This document shows positions 50,121-60,228 of a DNA stretch of 64,000 bases, in pieces; the stretch's first letter is position 1; each line of letters starts with the position of its first letter. Position numbers and translations under genes: made by a program. The DNA is from CAWJAP01 sp963834365 (GTDB lineage: Bacteria > Acidobacteriota > Vicinamibacteria > Vicinamibacterales > Vicinamibacteraceae). The notes beneath the pieces are model-generated. The model was not told the DNA's origin, did not search any database, and saw nothing but the letters and a program-made list of their open reading frames with translations. The DNA lies in assembly GCA_963834365.1 (NCBI GenBank), contig CAWIBS010000039.1, positions 237,807-301,806 on the forward strand, written 5' to 3'.

Positions 50121-50704
50121 CCCGTCCGGCCCCGGCCCACTTTCACCCGGCGCGACTCGAGGTTGCGGAGGAACTCGGCCTCGGTCACTTGCGTCGGCGA
50201 AGTCACCGTCACCGGCAGCTTCACCTGCACCGGGTAGTCCTTCCGCCCGGGATGCCCTTCCCAATCCTCGGGCATGAGCAGACGCCGCAGGTCCGGATGC
50301 CCGGCGAACACGACGCCGAACATGTCGTAGACCTCGCGCTCGTACCAGTTCGCGTTGGGCCACACGCCGGTCAGTGTCGGCAGCATCGCGGACGCGCCAT
50401 CGACCCGCACTTTCATGCGGAGCCGCCTCGCCGGCGCCTTCAGGCCCGGCCGCGGGAAGTCGTCCACCCCCACGCAGGCGAGATGATACACGACCTCGAA
50501 ACGCGGTTCCCGCGGCCAGAAGTCCACCGCGGTCATCTCCGCGAGCAGGTGAAAATTGAGCTCCGGCACATCGCGCAACGCCTGGGCGGTGACCGCGAGT
50601 GACGCAGCCGGGACCACGAGCACCGGCTGGTCCGCGTCGGCGGCGTCGAACGCGACGCCGGGAACGGCCTGACTCAGACTGGCGAGAATGTCGGCGGCGG
50701 ACAT
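50114..50704 (-). CDS. nuoC: NADH-quinone oxidoreductase subunit C
   Basis: This is the 30-kDa subunit of the peripheral arm. The start at 50704 (MSAADILASLSQAVPGV) gives 196 residues; longer readings run back into nuoB. The family region is NFHLLAEMTAVDFWPREPRFEVVYHLA, and the signature is PNANWYEREVYDMFGVVFAGHPDLRRLLMPEDWEGHPGRKDYPVQ. It is a stand-alone NuoC, not fused to NuoD. Confidence 0.96.
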   Translation of the reverse strand: MSAADILASLSQAVPGVAFDAADADQPVLVVPAASLAVTAQALRDVPELNFHLLAEMTAVDFWPREPRFEVVYHLACVGVDDFPRPGLKAPARRLRMKVRVDGASAMLPTLTGVWPNANWYEREVYDMFGVVFAGHPDLRRLLMPEDWEGHPGRKDYPVQVKLPVTVTSPTQVTEAEFLRNLESRRVKVGRGRTGA

Positions 50705-50744
50705 GAGCGATCGGAGTGGCCGTTCGGAACGGGCCGGGACGCCC

Positions 50745-51209
<465 letters not shown>

Positions 51210-51220
51210 GTGACCCAAAC

Positions 51221-51616
51221 CTAGTCTTCGCGCCGGCTCCAGTCGAGGACGCCCTTGCGCCAGATGTAGATGAAGCCGCTCGTCAGCAAGGCGAAGAACA
51301 CGAGAATCTGGATGAAGCCGACCCAGCGCAGATCGCGCAGCGCCATCGCCCAGGGATAGAGGAACGCCACCTCGATGTCGAAGAGCAGGAACACCATCGC
51401 GACGAGGTAATACTTGACCGACTGCCGCTCGCGTGCGTCGCCGACGGCGGGCATGCCGCACTCATAGGGCGCCGATTTCTCGGGTGTCGGGTTACTCGGC
51501 CCGAGGAACTGCGACAGCACGAGGTTGCCACCGGCGAAACCCGCGCCGACGAGCAGGATGAGAACGACGGGGAACCAGCCTTCCACGTGGACGTCCTGAT
51601 GCGGGAGCTGAAACAC
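51221..51616 (-). CDS. nuoA: NADH-quinone oxidoreductase subunit A
   Basis: This 131-residue protein with three membrane helices starts from GTG at 51616. The signature is PYECGMPAVGDARERQSVKYYLVAMVFLLFDIEVAFLYPWAM. It is the first gene of the nuo operon, just downstream of a good promoter at 51654-51683. Confidence 0.96.
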   Translation of the reverse strand: MFQLPHQDVHVEGWFPVVLILLVGAGFAGGNLVLSQFLGPSNPTPEKSAPYECGMPAVGDARERQSVKYYLVAMVFLLFDIEVAFLYPWAMALRDLRWVGFIQILVFFALLTSGFIYIWRKGVLDWSRRED

Positions 51617-51653
51617 ACGCGGGCAGAGGCGAAAGGGCCCGCAAATCGCGTCA

Positions 51654-51683
51654 ATGCTATGCGGTAGGGATGGGGCAAGTCAA
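51654..51683 (-). promoter_or_regulatory. Probable promoter of the nuo operon
   Basis: Reading the minus strand, TTGACT (51683-51678) and TAGCAT (51659-51654) are 18 bp apart, about 38 bp before the nuoA start codon. A palindromic repeat lies immediately upstream. Confidence 0.6.
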
Positions 51684-51704
51684 TTTTGCCGCGTCGACTG
51701 GCTC

Positions 51705-51767
51705 GGCGCGGCTCGAAGCCGCGCCCTCCTGCGGAGACACTGCGAGACCCGGCCCGGCCGCAGGAGG
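51705..51767. repeat. Palindromic element upstream of nuoA
   Basis: GGCGCGGCT-CGA-AGCCGCGCC (51705-51725) overlaps by one base an inverted pair CCTCCTGCGG (51725) and CCGCAGGAGG (51758-51767). The CTCCTGCGG segment is shared with the element between nuoL and nuoM, so this is probably a family A relative. It lies in the 198-bp spacer between nuoA and the divergent glycosyltransferase gene. Confidence 0.65.
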
Positions 51768-51814
51768 ACGGGGCTTGCAGACCGCAGCCAGCGGACAATC
51801 GATACAATCGCCCG

Positions 51815-53239
51815 ATGCGTCTCGCCTGGTTCAGCCCCGTGCCCCCGCTTCGATCGGGGATCGCGAGCTACAGCGCGATGATCCTGCCTGGCCTCGCGGC
51901 CCGACACGAGATCGACGTCTTCGTCGATGAGGACGCCTGGGCGGTCCGCCAAGGCGCCGGTCGAGCTGGCGACGGGTTCGTGACCCTGCCGTGGGCAGGC
52001 GCGACGTTACGCCCGGCGCACGACTTCGTGCCGGTTCACCTCAACCGCCCGTACGAGCTCGTCGTGTACCAACTCGGCAACGCCCGCTGCCACGACTATC
52101 AGTGGCCGTACTTGCTGCGGTATCCGGGGCTGGTCGTGCTGCACGACGCGCATCTCCACCAGGCGCGTGCGGCGGCACTCCTGCAGCACGCCCGCCAGCA
52201 GGACTACCGCGCGGAATTCGCGTACTGCCACCCGGACGCCCCGGCCGACATCGCAGAATGGGTGATCTCAGGCCTCGGCAACGCCGCCGCCGGACTCTAC
52301 CCGCTGACGGGCCTCGTCGTGGACACCGCGCGGGCGCTCGCGGTGCACCATCCAAGGCTGGCCGGCAGCCTTCGCGACGCTCATCCCGCCGCGACAATCA
52401 CGACGATTCGCCATGGCGCCCCGGATCTGACGCTGGCGCGCCCGGAGCGCGGCGCGACGCCCGCTGACCCGGTCAACAGGCCGGTGGTGTTTGCGGCGTT
52501 CGGCCTGATCACGCCCGAGAAGCGTGTTCCGCAGATCCTCCGGGCCCTCGCCGCGATTCGACCGATCGCGCCGCAGGTCCGTCTCCGTCTGGTGGGCGGC
52601 ACCGTCGCGCACTACGACCTCCGGGCGGACATCGCAGCGCTCGAGGTCGGGGACCTCGTCGACATCACCGGCTACGTGGACGATGACGGCTTCGACGAGG
52701 AGGTGCGTACGGCGGACGTCTGCCTGTGCCTGAGGTGGCCGACGCATCGCGAAGCGTCGGGCCCCTGGTATCGCTGCCTGTCGGCCGGCAAGCCCACGAT
52801 CGTCAACGACCTCGTCCATCTGGTGGACGTGCCGACGATCGATCCGAGGACCTGGGAGGTGCTGTCGGCGCAGGACACGGCGGCGGCGATTGCCGCGCCG
52901 CCCGACCGGGACTCGGCCGTGGCCGTCAGCCTCGACATCCTCGACGAGGACCATTCGCTGGCGCTGGCGATGCGACGCCTGGCGCTCGATGCCGATCTGC
53001 GGGGGGCGCTCGGCCGAGCCGCGCGCCGCCACTGGGAGCACCATCACACGCTCGAACACATGACGGCCGACTACGAGCGCGCGCTCGCCGAGGCCGCCGC
53101 ACTTCCACATCCGCCGGCCCCCAACGCACTTCCCGCGCACGCGCGCGCCGACGGCACCGGCACCCTGCGCCGCCTCGCCGGTGAGATGGGGATCGCAGTA
53201 GACTTGATCGACGCATCCGACGCGGAGACGAGACTCTAG
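51815..53239 (+). CDS. Glycosyltransferase family 4/family 1-like
   Basis: This 474-residue GT-B enzyme has a start at ATG 51815 (MRLAWFSPVPPLRSGIASYSAMILPGLA). The N-terminal PPxxSGIAxYS pattern is common in bacterial family 4 enzymes. The donor-binding half begins PVVFAAFGLITPEKRVPQILRALAAI and contains LRLVGGT, ITGYVDDDGFDEEVRTADVCLCLRWPTHREASG and LSAGKPTIVNDLVHL, in place of the usual EGFG motif. The sugar and acceptor are unknown. It starts the plus-strand surface-polysaccharide and thiamine block. Confidence 0.85.
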   Translation: MRLAWFSPVPPLRSGIASYSAMILPGLAARHEIDVFVDEDAWAVRQGAGRAGDGFVTLPWAGATLRPAHDFVPVHLNRPYELVVYQLGNARCHDYQWPYLLRYPGLVVLHDAHLHQARAAALLQHARQQDYRAEFAYCHPDAPADIAEWVISGLGNAAAGLYPLTGLVVDTARALAVHHPRLAGSLRDAHPAATITTIRHGAPDLTLARPERGATPADPVNRPVVFAAFGLITPEKRVPQILRALAAIRPIAPQVRLRLVGGTVAHYDLRADIAALEVGDLVDITGYVDDDGFDEEVRTADVCLCLRWPTHREASGPWYRCLSAGKPTIVNDLVHLVDVPTIDPRTWEVLSAQDTAAAIAAPPDRDSAVAVSLDILDEDHSLALAMRRLALDADLRGALGRAARRHWEHHHTLEHMTADYERALAEAAALPHPPAPNALPAHARADGTGTLRRLAGEMGIAVDLIDASDAETRL

Positions 53240-53258
53240 CCACGGTGGAACACGCGAC

Positions 53259-53459
53259 ATGACCATTCAACTGAACGGTGAACCGTTCGATCTCGACGCA
53301 CCGGTCACCGTCGCCGCGCTTCTCGAGCGCCTGGGCGTGGACTCGCGCCGGGTGGCCGTGGAGCACAACCTGACCGTCATCAGGCGGGGCGCCTACGAGT
53401 CCACCGTCGTCGACGATCGCGACGAAGTCGAGATCGTCAACTTCGTCGGCGGCGGCTAG
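53259..53459 (+). CDS. thiS: Sulfur carrier protein ThiS
   Basis: This is a 66-residue ubiquitin-fold carrier ending in GGG (EVEIVNFVGGG), the diglycine that is thiocarboxylated. It begins MTIQLNGEPFDLDAPVTVAALLERLGVD. It precedes thiG, its partner in thiazole synthesis. The gap upstream is only 19 bp, so there is no room for a TPP riboswitch directly before it. Confidence 0.94.
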   Translation: MTIQLNGEPFDLDAPVTVAALLERLGVDSRRVAVEHNLTVIRRGAYESTVVDDRDEVEIVNFVGGG

Positions 53460-53468
53460 GAACGACGA

Positions 53469-53570
53469 CCAGCTACGAGCTACCAGCTACCAGTTACCAG
53501 GGGCTGAGCATTCGAGGCTGTAGTTGGTCACTGGTAGTTGGTCACTGGTAGTTCGTCGCTGGTCGCTGAA
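53469..53570. repeat. Family B inverted heptamer element between thiS and thiG
   Basis: The left arm (53469-53500) is AGCTACG AGCTACC AGCTACC AGTTACC. The right arm (53519-53570) is GTAGTTG GTCACTG GTAGTTG GTCACTG GTAGTTC GTCGCTG GTCGCTG, close to the inverse of the left. A core of about 18 bp separates them. Confidence 0.85.
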
Positions 53571-53573
53571 CCG

Positions 53574-54347
53574 ATGGATCCGCTTGTCATCGCCGGACGT
53601 GCGTTCGAGTCCCGTCTCATCGTCGGCACGGGCAAATACCCATCGTTCTCGATCATGGCGCAGGCGCACGAGGCCTCGGGCGCCGAGATGGTGACGGTCG
53701 CCGTACGCCGTGTGAACCTCACCGACCGGAGCGGCGAGTCGCTCCTCGACTACATCGACACGAAGAAGTTCTTCATCCTGCCGAACACCGCCGCGTGCTA
53801 CACGGCTGACGAGGCCATCCGCACGGCGCGGCTGGGCCGCGAGGCCGGGCTGTCGGACTGGGTGAAACTCGAGGTGATCGGCGACGAACGAACGTTGTTT
53901 CCCGACAACGAGGCGTTGCTGGCCGCCACCCGCGTCCTCGTGAAGGAGGGCTTCGTCGTGCTGCCATACACGAGCGACGACCCCATCGTCTGCCGCAAGC
54001 TCGAAGATGCGGGCGCCGCGGCGGTGATGCCGCTCGGCGCCCCGATCGGATCGGGGCTGGGGATTCAGAACCCGAACAACATCTCGATCATCAAGGAATT
54101 CGCCCACGTTCCGGTCATTGTCGATGCCGGCGTCGGCACGGCATCGGATGCCGCCATCGCGATGGAGCTCGGTGCGGATGCCGTCTTGATGAATACCGGC
54201 ATCGCGGGGGCGGAGCGGCCGGTGGAGATGGCGCACGCGATGCGACTGGCGGTGCAGGCCGGGCGCTTCGCGTTCCGGGCGGGGCGGATCGGGCGGAAGC
54301 GGTACGCGTCGGCGAGCAGCCCGCTCGAAGGGGTCATCGGCCGGTAA
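53574..54347 (+). CDS. thiG: Thiazole synthase
   Basis: This TIM-barrel enzyme builds the thiazole phosphate of thiamine from DXP, the ThiS thiocarboxylate and dehydroglycine. The start at ATG 53574 (MDPLVIAGRAFESRLIVGTGKYPS) gives 257 residues; an upstream GTG/ATG reading falls in the repeat. The Schiff-base Lys98 is in WVKLEVIGD. MPLGAPIGSGLGIQNP, VPVIVDAGVGTASDAAIAMELGADAVLMNTGIAGA and YASASSPLEG are typical. Its TAA overlaps the next ATG. Confidence 0.96.
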   Translation: MDPLVIAGRAFESRLIVGTGKYPSFSIMAQAHEASGAEMVTVAVRRVNLTDRSGESLLDYIDTKKFFILPNTAACYTADEAIRTARLGREAGLSDWVKLEVIGDERTLFPDNEALLAATRVLVKEGFVVLPYTSDDPIVCRKLEDAGAAAVMPLGAPIGSGLGIQNPNNISIIKEFAHVPVIVDAGVGTASDAAIAMELGADAVLMNTGIAGAERPVEMAHAMRLAVQAGRFAFRAGRIGRKRYASASSPLEGVIGR

Positions 54348-55885
54348 TGTTCCAGCGCAGCGTCACGTCCGACGATCTCGCCCGGCTCAAGGCGGCGCGT
54401 GAGGCCGCGGATCGGCGCTACAACGAGGCGCTCACGGCGCTCGATGCGGCGTTGCCGGCGCTGCCGCCGCTGCCCCACCCGCCGCCGGGTCCGGACGAGC
54501 AGCAGATCACGCCCCTCAACGAGCGCTGGCGCATCCTGCCCGAGACGCCGCCGATCACCGGCAACGGCGTCGTCCGTCGGCTGCGCGGCCTCGTCTGGCA
54601 GATCGTCGCGCCGCTGGCCGAGCGTCAGCAGGGCTTCAATGCGGCGATCGTGGACCACGTGAATCGCAGCCTGCCGGTGGATCGTGCGACGCGCGAGTCC
54701 ATCGAGGCGACGCTGCGGTTCGTGTCCGACGAGCTCGGGGCCCTCGCCCGGTTTCACTCCTCGCTCGTCGTGTACCTCCAGGGACTCACGCCCTACGTGG
54801 ACACGAAGGACTACGAGTTCGAGGGCCTGGCGACGCGGCGCGCGGAAGATGCCCGGGAGCTGGCCGATCGCATCGACGAGCTCGAGCAGCGGACCATCGG
54901 GCTGAACAGCGCCATCATCGGGCTGAACGGCGCCATCACCGGGCTGACCGACGAGCTGCTCAAGCGCTGGGAATCCTCGGTCTCGCGCGAGCAGCGCTTC
55001 GACGCCAAGGTCACGGGACTCAGTGCGGCGCACACCTCGGTGTCGCAGGAGTTCCGCGACGGCATCGCGGTCCTCCACCAGGCGACGACCGCGCTCAAGC
55101 GCGAGCTGCAGCGCCTGCACAGGGATGGGGCGCCGGCAGCCGCCCCGGTGGCTGAAGCTCCGGGCTCGACGCTCCGCAGCCCCGAGGCTCCAGCCTCGGG
55201 GACCGGGACGCTCGACGCCTGGAAATACGTCGGCTTCGAAGATCGCTTCCGCGGCTCGCAGGAGGAGATTCGCGGCCGCCTCGAGGTGTATCTGCCGCTC
55301 TTCGACGGCGCTCGCGAGGTCCTGGACGTCGGGTGCGGGCGCGGCGAGTTCCTCGACCTGCTCGGGACCCGTGGGGTGACGGCGCGCGGGCTCGATCTGA
55401 ACCACGAAATGGTCGAAGTGTGCCGGAGCCGCGGGCTCGATGCCGTCGAAGGCGACGCGCTGGGCTACCTGCGCACCCTCGAAGACGGAGCGATCGGCGG
55501 ACTCTTCGCGGCGCAGGTCGCCGAGCATCTCGAGCCAGGGTATCTCCTGCAGTTTCTCGAAGAGGCGTTTCACAAGCTCCGCCCCGGCTCGACGATCGTC
55601 CTCGAGACCATCAACCCCGCGTGCTGGTTCGCGTTCTTCTCGAGCTACATCCGCGACATCACGCACGTCCGGCCGCTGCATCCCGACACGCTCAGCTACC
55701 TGCTCACCGCGAGCGGCTTCCAGCAGGTGCACGTGCGCTACTCGGCGCCGTACCCCGAGCGGGACAAGCTGCGCAAGGTGGCTGGCGAAGGGGTGATCGA
55801 GGACGCCGTCAACGCCAACGTGGACAAGTTGAACGCGCTGCTGTTCACACACCTCGACTACGCCGCCATCGGCACGAGACTGTGA
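54347..55885 (+). CDS. Coiled-coil SAM-dependent methyltransferase (surface polysaccharide type)
   Basis: This is a 512-residue protein. Residues 1-270 are helical and coiled-coil, including a short repeat (IGLNSAIIGLNGAITGLT). Residues 270-295 form a Pro/Ala linker encoded by palindromic repeat-like DNA. The C-terminal class I methyltransferase has the SAM motif VLDVGCGRGEFLDLLGTRG at about residue 325, plus GVTARGLDLNHEMVEVC, GDALGYLRTL and LRPGSTIVLETINPACWFAF. The layout recalls WbdD-like and other O-chain-modifying methyltransferases. The acceptor is unknown. It overlaps thiG by 1 bp. Confidence 0.82.
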   Translation: MFQRSVTSDDLARLKAAREAADRRYNEALTALDAALPALPPLPHPPPGPDEQQITPLNERWRILPETPPITGNGVVRRLRGLVWQIVAPLAERQQGFNAAIVDHVNRSLPVDRATRESIEATLRFVSDELGALARFHSSLVVYLQGLTPYVDTKDYEFEGLATRRAEDARELADRIDELEQRTIGLNSAIIGLNGAITGLTDELLKRWESSVSREQRFDAKVTGLSAAHTSVSQEFRDGIAVLHQATTALKRELQRLHRDGAPAAAPVAEAPGSTLRSPEAPASGTGTLDAWKYVGFEDRFRGSQEEIRGRLEVYLPLFDGAREVLDVGCGRGEFLDLLGTRGVTARGLDLNHEMVEVCRSRGLDAVEGDALGYLRTLEDGAIGGLFAAQVAEHLEPGYLLQFLEEAFHKLRPGSTIVLETINPACWFAFFSSYIRDITHVRPLHPDTLSYLLTASGFQQVHVRYSAPYPERDKLRKVAGEGVIEDAVNANVDKLNALLFTHLDYAAIGTRL

Positions 55886-55893
55886 GGCCGCCG

Positions 55894-56700
55894 ATGCACG
55901 TGTCGCGCGTCGTTCACTCAACGATCCTGGTCGCGGCCGTCGTGTCGGGGGCCGTCAGCGTGGCCAGCACCCAGCGTCCCTCGACGTCGTCGCCTCCCCG
56001 CGCGGAACGGTCCGTCCCCTTCCGCGCCGGCGAGACCTTGACCTACGACGTGTCGTGGTCGAACTTCCTCACGGCCGGCACGGCGACGGTGAACGTCCGC
56101 GACAAGCGGCCGTCGTTCGGCTCGCTCGCGTACTACATCGTTGCCGAGGGCAAGCCCTCGGCGCTCGTGGCCTCGCTCTATCCGGTCTACTACAAGGTCG
56201 ACACGCTGCTCGACGTGCACACGCTGCTGCCCCAGCGCGGGTCGATCTTCAGCAGCGAGGGCGACCGGCGGCGGCTCCGCGAAACCCGCTTCGATCACGC
56301 CACTCGACGGGTGCGCTATTCGGTCCAGGGCGGCGACCCGCTGGTCGCGATGAGCAGCGAGGACGACCCGGCGCCGGCGCAGACGCAGGACCCCCTGTCG
56401 GCCATCTTCGCGATCCGGTCGATGGCCATGACGCCGGGCACCACCGCCACGCTGCCGATCTCGATGAATGGCAGCGTCAAGCGCCTTCAGGTCGCGTTCG
56501 GGCCGCGGGAAACGGTGAGCTCGGGCCTCGGTGACTTGCCGGCCTGGCGGCTCACCCCCACCTTCGTCGAAGGCGCCGACGCGAGCGACGGCCGCGGGCT
56601 CGTGCTCTGGATCTCCGACGATGCGCGCCGCCTGCCGCTCAAGCTGCGAGTCGAGATGCCCATGGGCGAATTCGTGCTGACGCTCGTGAGCGCGCGCTGA
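55894..56700 (+). CDS. Exported DUF3108-type protein
   Basis: This is a 268-residue protein with a signal peptide (MHVSRVVHSTILVAAVVSGAVSVAS). The mature region FRAGETLTYDVSWSNFLTAGTATVNV is the usual DUF3108 opening. It is followed by YYIVAEGKPSALVASLYPVYYKVDTLLD and a C-terminal RRLPLKLRVEMPMGEFVLTLVSAR. The function of the family is unsettled; a periplasmic beta-rich protein is inferred. It begins 8 bp after the methyltransferase. Confidence 0.8.
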   Translation: MHVSRVVHSTILVAAVVSGAVSVASTQRPSTSSPPRAERSVPFRAGETLTYDVSWSNFLTAGTATVNVRDKRPSFGSLAYYIVAEGKPSALVASLYPVYYKVDTLLDVHTLLPQRGSIFSSEGDRRRLRETRFDHATRRVRYSVQGGDPLVAMSSEDDPAPAQTQDPLSAIFAIRSMAMTPGTTATLPISMNGSVKRLQVAFGPRETVSSGLGDLPAWRLTPTFVEGADASDGRGLVLWISDDARRLPLKLRVEMPMGEFVLTLVSAR

Positions 56701-56709
56701 TCGAGCCGC

Positions 56710-57960
56710 ATGGAGCCCATCCCGGATCGATCGCAGGGAACTCCGTCACTGCCCGCGCTTCGATCGTCGTGCACCTGGATCGCGTGCCTGGTCCTGCTCG
56801 CGGCGATCGCGCTGCCGACGCGATCGCTGCCGGCGACAGCCCTCGCCTGCGCCGCAGCCATCGCTGTCGCCAGCGGGCCCCGGACACTATCGCGCCTGGA
56901 TGTCGCTGCCTGCGCGATGGCTCTGGCCTACGTGCTCTCGGCCATGCTGTCACCCTTTCAAACGTCCGCCGGACCGATGCTCATTTGTACCGCGGTCGTC
57001 TGCGGCATCGCACGTACGCCTCGACCGATGGCGTGCGTCCTGCTCGGTAGCGTCATCGTCCTGGGCGCTTTCACTCTCACGTTGGTGGCCGGACTGGGCC
57101 TGTCGGGGTTCGAGGCCGCGCGGTTCGCAGGCTCGACGATGCTCCAGGAGTGGGGAGGCTACCCCGAGCTCGGTCTTCTCGGCCTGCTCGTCCTGCCGCC
57201 GGTCGTCAGCCTGGGCCTCCATTCCCGCCGGCTCTCCGCGTCGCTCGCCATCGTCGTCCTCGGGTCCGCGATCGCGGCGGGTCTGTTCTTCACCTTTTCG
57301 CGAGCCGCCTGGGTCGTCGCCGCCGTCACGACGGGTCTGGTCGTGGTCGTGTGGCAGCGTCGCACGGCTCTTGTCGCTGCCGTCGGTGCCGCCGTTCTCG
57401 CGGCGATGCTTCTGTGGGCAATGTTTCTTCCCTCGACTCCGGCCACCAGCACCGGCGCCATGGCGGTGAGTGCGAGAACCGCGGCGTGGAGCGCGGCGGC
57501 CGATTTGTGGCGGCAGCGGTGGCTGACGGGCTGGGGTCCGGGAACCTATGGCCGGGCGTTCCGGCAGCAGCACCCGGCGTCGATGGCCGATGCCCGGTTC
57601 CACGCGCACAACACACCGCTCCACGTGGCGGCGGAAACCGGCATCCTGGGCGTGGTCACGTTCCTCTACTTCGCGTCCCGGATCTTCGCGGCCGCCTGCC
57701 GACGAGTCCGAGGTCTGCCGACGCTGCTTCGCGCGCTGCGACTCGGTCTGCTCGCCAGCCTGACGGGCGCAGGGCTTCGGCTGCTCGCCGACTATTTCGA
57801 TCCCGGCGCCGCGCCGGAGCGCGTCATGATCACGCTGGCCGTCGTCGCCGGCCTCGCCGTGGCGCTCAGCCCCGATCCGCTCGCCCTCACGCCCGACGGC
57901 CAAAGCTCGTTCGTGCCCGTAGACTCGTTCGTGCCCGTGAGAAGGGACGGCCGAAAACGC
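56710..57960 (+). CDS. O-antigen ligase family protein (second copy, 3' end unclear)
   Basis: This is a polytopic protein of the Wzy/WaaL family starting at 56710 (MEPIPDRSQGTPSLPALR). It has about ten helices and FFTFSRAAWVVAAVTTG, then a periplasmic loop with LWRQRWLTGWGPGTYGRAFRQQHPAS and RFHAHNTPLHVAAETGILGVVTFLYF (the H-x-H-N pattern). Homology-like sequence fades after ALSPDPLALTPDGQ (57903). No stop is met, and the frame continues into the next gene across a duplicated 18-bp unit (57906-57941). The end coordinate is an estimate. Confidence 0.8.
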
Positions 57961-58152
57961 CTGGCAGTCGGACGCGGACGGTTGCAAACCACAGGCGACC
58001 TTCCTAGAATCGGTCCGGACCGGCGCCACGCCGGTCTGCCCGTCACGGCGGGTGCCGTCGTGGCGAAAGGACTCGTGCTCCCACCCGTCGTCGATCCTTC
58101 ACAAGCGCCTCGAGATGGCCCAGGCAGCAATCGCAGCGTTGCCCAGCGATGG

Positions 58153-60228
58153 GTGGCGGCGGCGCTCGCCCTGTTCGTGGGACTGCTGCTCGCGCCCGGG
58201 GGACATGCGTCGGTCTTCGTCGGTACGCCCCTGTCGGGCGCGTGCCCGCTGGCTGCTCGCCGCCACGCTGGTGGCGGCCACGTTCGTGGGGCTGTTCAGG
58301 CCGCAGCGCCTGGTGTCCTGGATCGGCCCGGCGGTGCTCGGTGTGCTCCTGGCGGGCAAGCTCGTCGCCGGCCTCGTCAGCGTGCCGGTCGGCTGGCACG
58401 GCGAGTTACTTCATGACCGATTCGGTCCCCCCGGCGCAGGCGCCATTCATCTGGCGTTTCGGGGTCTGGCCGTTCCGAATCGACCGGGAGATCGCGGCGA
58501 TCGGCCCAGCCGCCGGTCTCCCCTTCCTGAACGATCTACAGCGCTACGGCTACCTGTATTCGGTCAACCCGCGCGACATCGAGATCCCGCTCCGGATGGT
58601 CTGGCGAGGACAGGTCGCGCTGTCCCATCCGGATCAACTGCGTGCGTACGTCACCGCGCGTGGAAGAATCGCCGTCGCCGTCGACGGTATCGCGGGCGCG
58701 ACGGTCGAGGATCCTGTCCACGCCGCGTTCGACTCGCTTCCCGGACTCGCCCCTGGCGTTCACCAGATCACGGTCACCTACGACAAACCCGCTCGCGCGG
58801 CGCCGCTTGCGCGGGTGACGGCCATTCAGCTGACGGCCGCGCGGATCGCGCGGGTGACGCCGTGGCCGGCTCGCGATGCCGGCTGGGGTCGAATGCGGCT
58901 GCCCGGCCTGGCGACAACGGGCCTGGTCATGGCCGGCACGCTGGTGACCCTGATCGTCCTGTGGAGCGCATACGTTGCCGGTCCGGTCGGCCTCGTCCCG
59001 CGATGGAACGGCTCGCCGGGTGGCTCGCTGGCCATCCTGGCCTGTGTCGCGGTTCTGCTCGTCATCGGCGTGCGCGTCGCCGAGACGCACATGGGCAGTA
59101 CAGTTCCATCTCTGGACCGGCGACGATCCACTCGCCTACGAAGGCAATGCACGGGACATCGCGATCAACGGCCTCCTCATGCCGAACGGGGCCCCGCCCG
59201 GCAAGGGACAGCCGTTCTATTTCTACCCGTTCTATTCGTACGTGCTCGCCGCGGTCCACTGGCTGATCAGCGATGACTTCGCGTCGGTCATGTTCTTCAA
59301 CGCGGTTGCGCTGGCGAGCCTCGCCTATCTGTTCTGGCTGCTCGGATGGCGTGACCGCCGAGCCGGTGCGATACTCGTCGGCGTCATGGGGCTCGGCGCG
59401 TTCACCGAGCATCTGCTGCGGCCCTACGCGTGGAACGCCTACACGGACAATCTCTACATCTGCATGGTGTTTCTCACCCTCGTCGCGTGCGCCGAGGCAT
59501 TGAGACGCAACAGCGCCACTCTGCTCCTCCTGGCCGGTATCGCGAGCGCGCTCACCGCCGCCACGCGGCCGTCGTTCATGACCTTCGCGCCGCTGTTCGT
59601 GGCGGCTGCCGTGATGGGGTTCGGCGGCCACACCGCTCGCGACCGCATCCGCATCGCGCTGCTGGTGCTGGGGGGATTCGCCATCGGACTGGCGCCGTTT
59701 GCCGTTCGCAACTACATCATGGCCGGGAAGCTCGAGGTGCTGGTCAGCTCATGGATCCAGCTTCCCTACTTCCTGGTGCCACCCGAGATCGTGCCGAATC
59801 CGATCACGCACCCGCCAGGCTCGCTGATGACGCTGACCCAGGCCGTCGCCCTGGTCTGGCAGATGGTTCAGGCTGACCCCGTCGGTGTTGTCACCATCGA
59901 ACTGCGCAAGCTGGCGTTCACGCTCGGCGTGACGCAGTTGGGGATGCCGGGCGGCGTCACGGCGCACTACGAACTGATCACGTTGTCGCTGCTGTTTGCG
60001 TTCACAATGTGGCGACGACGGCTGCCCAGGCCGCTGGCCTTCGTCATCGGGACGTTCGCCGTGTCGCACGGGGTCGCGATGCTGATGGCGGCGCCCTGGA
60101 CCTACGGCCACAAGAGCATCATGCCGCTCCATGCGGCATTTCTCTTCACGGCGGCGTACCTGCTGCCCGGAAACCGGCCGGACTTTGCGGCTCGCGCCAG
60201 CGGGCCGGCGATGCCTGCGCCGAGGTGA
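58153..60228 (+). CDS. Large membrane glycosyltransferase, GT39/ArnT-like (three frameshifts)
   Basis: The pieces join into about 690 residues if single bases are removed at 58227, 58407 and 59102. All three are next to or inside GTAC, and the result is exactly 691 codons. Two N-terminal helices (WVAAALALFVGLLLA, LLAATLVAATFVGLF) precede a soluble beta-rich domain (FMTDSVPPAQAPFIWRFG...GQVALSHPDQLRAYVTARGRIAVAVDG). A C-terminal multi-helix part follows, with FHLWTGDDPLAYEGNARDIAINGLLMPN (acidic first loop), FYFYPFYSYVLAA and LRPYAWNAYTDNLY. It resembles polyprenol-phosphate-sugar transferases. The GTG start is a guess. Confidence 0.7.

Noticed and set aside
53240..53258. TPP riboswitch before thiS
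   Set aside because: Only 19 bp lies between the upstream gene and thiS, and no THI-box-like sequence is seen in the nearby coding end.
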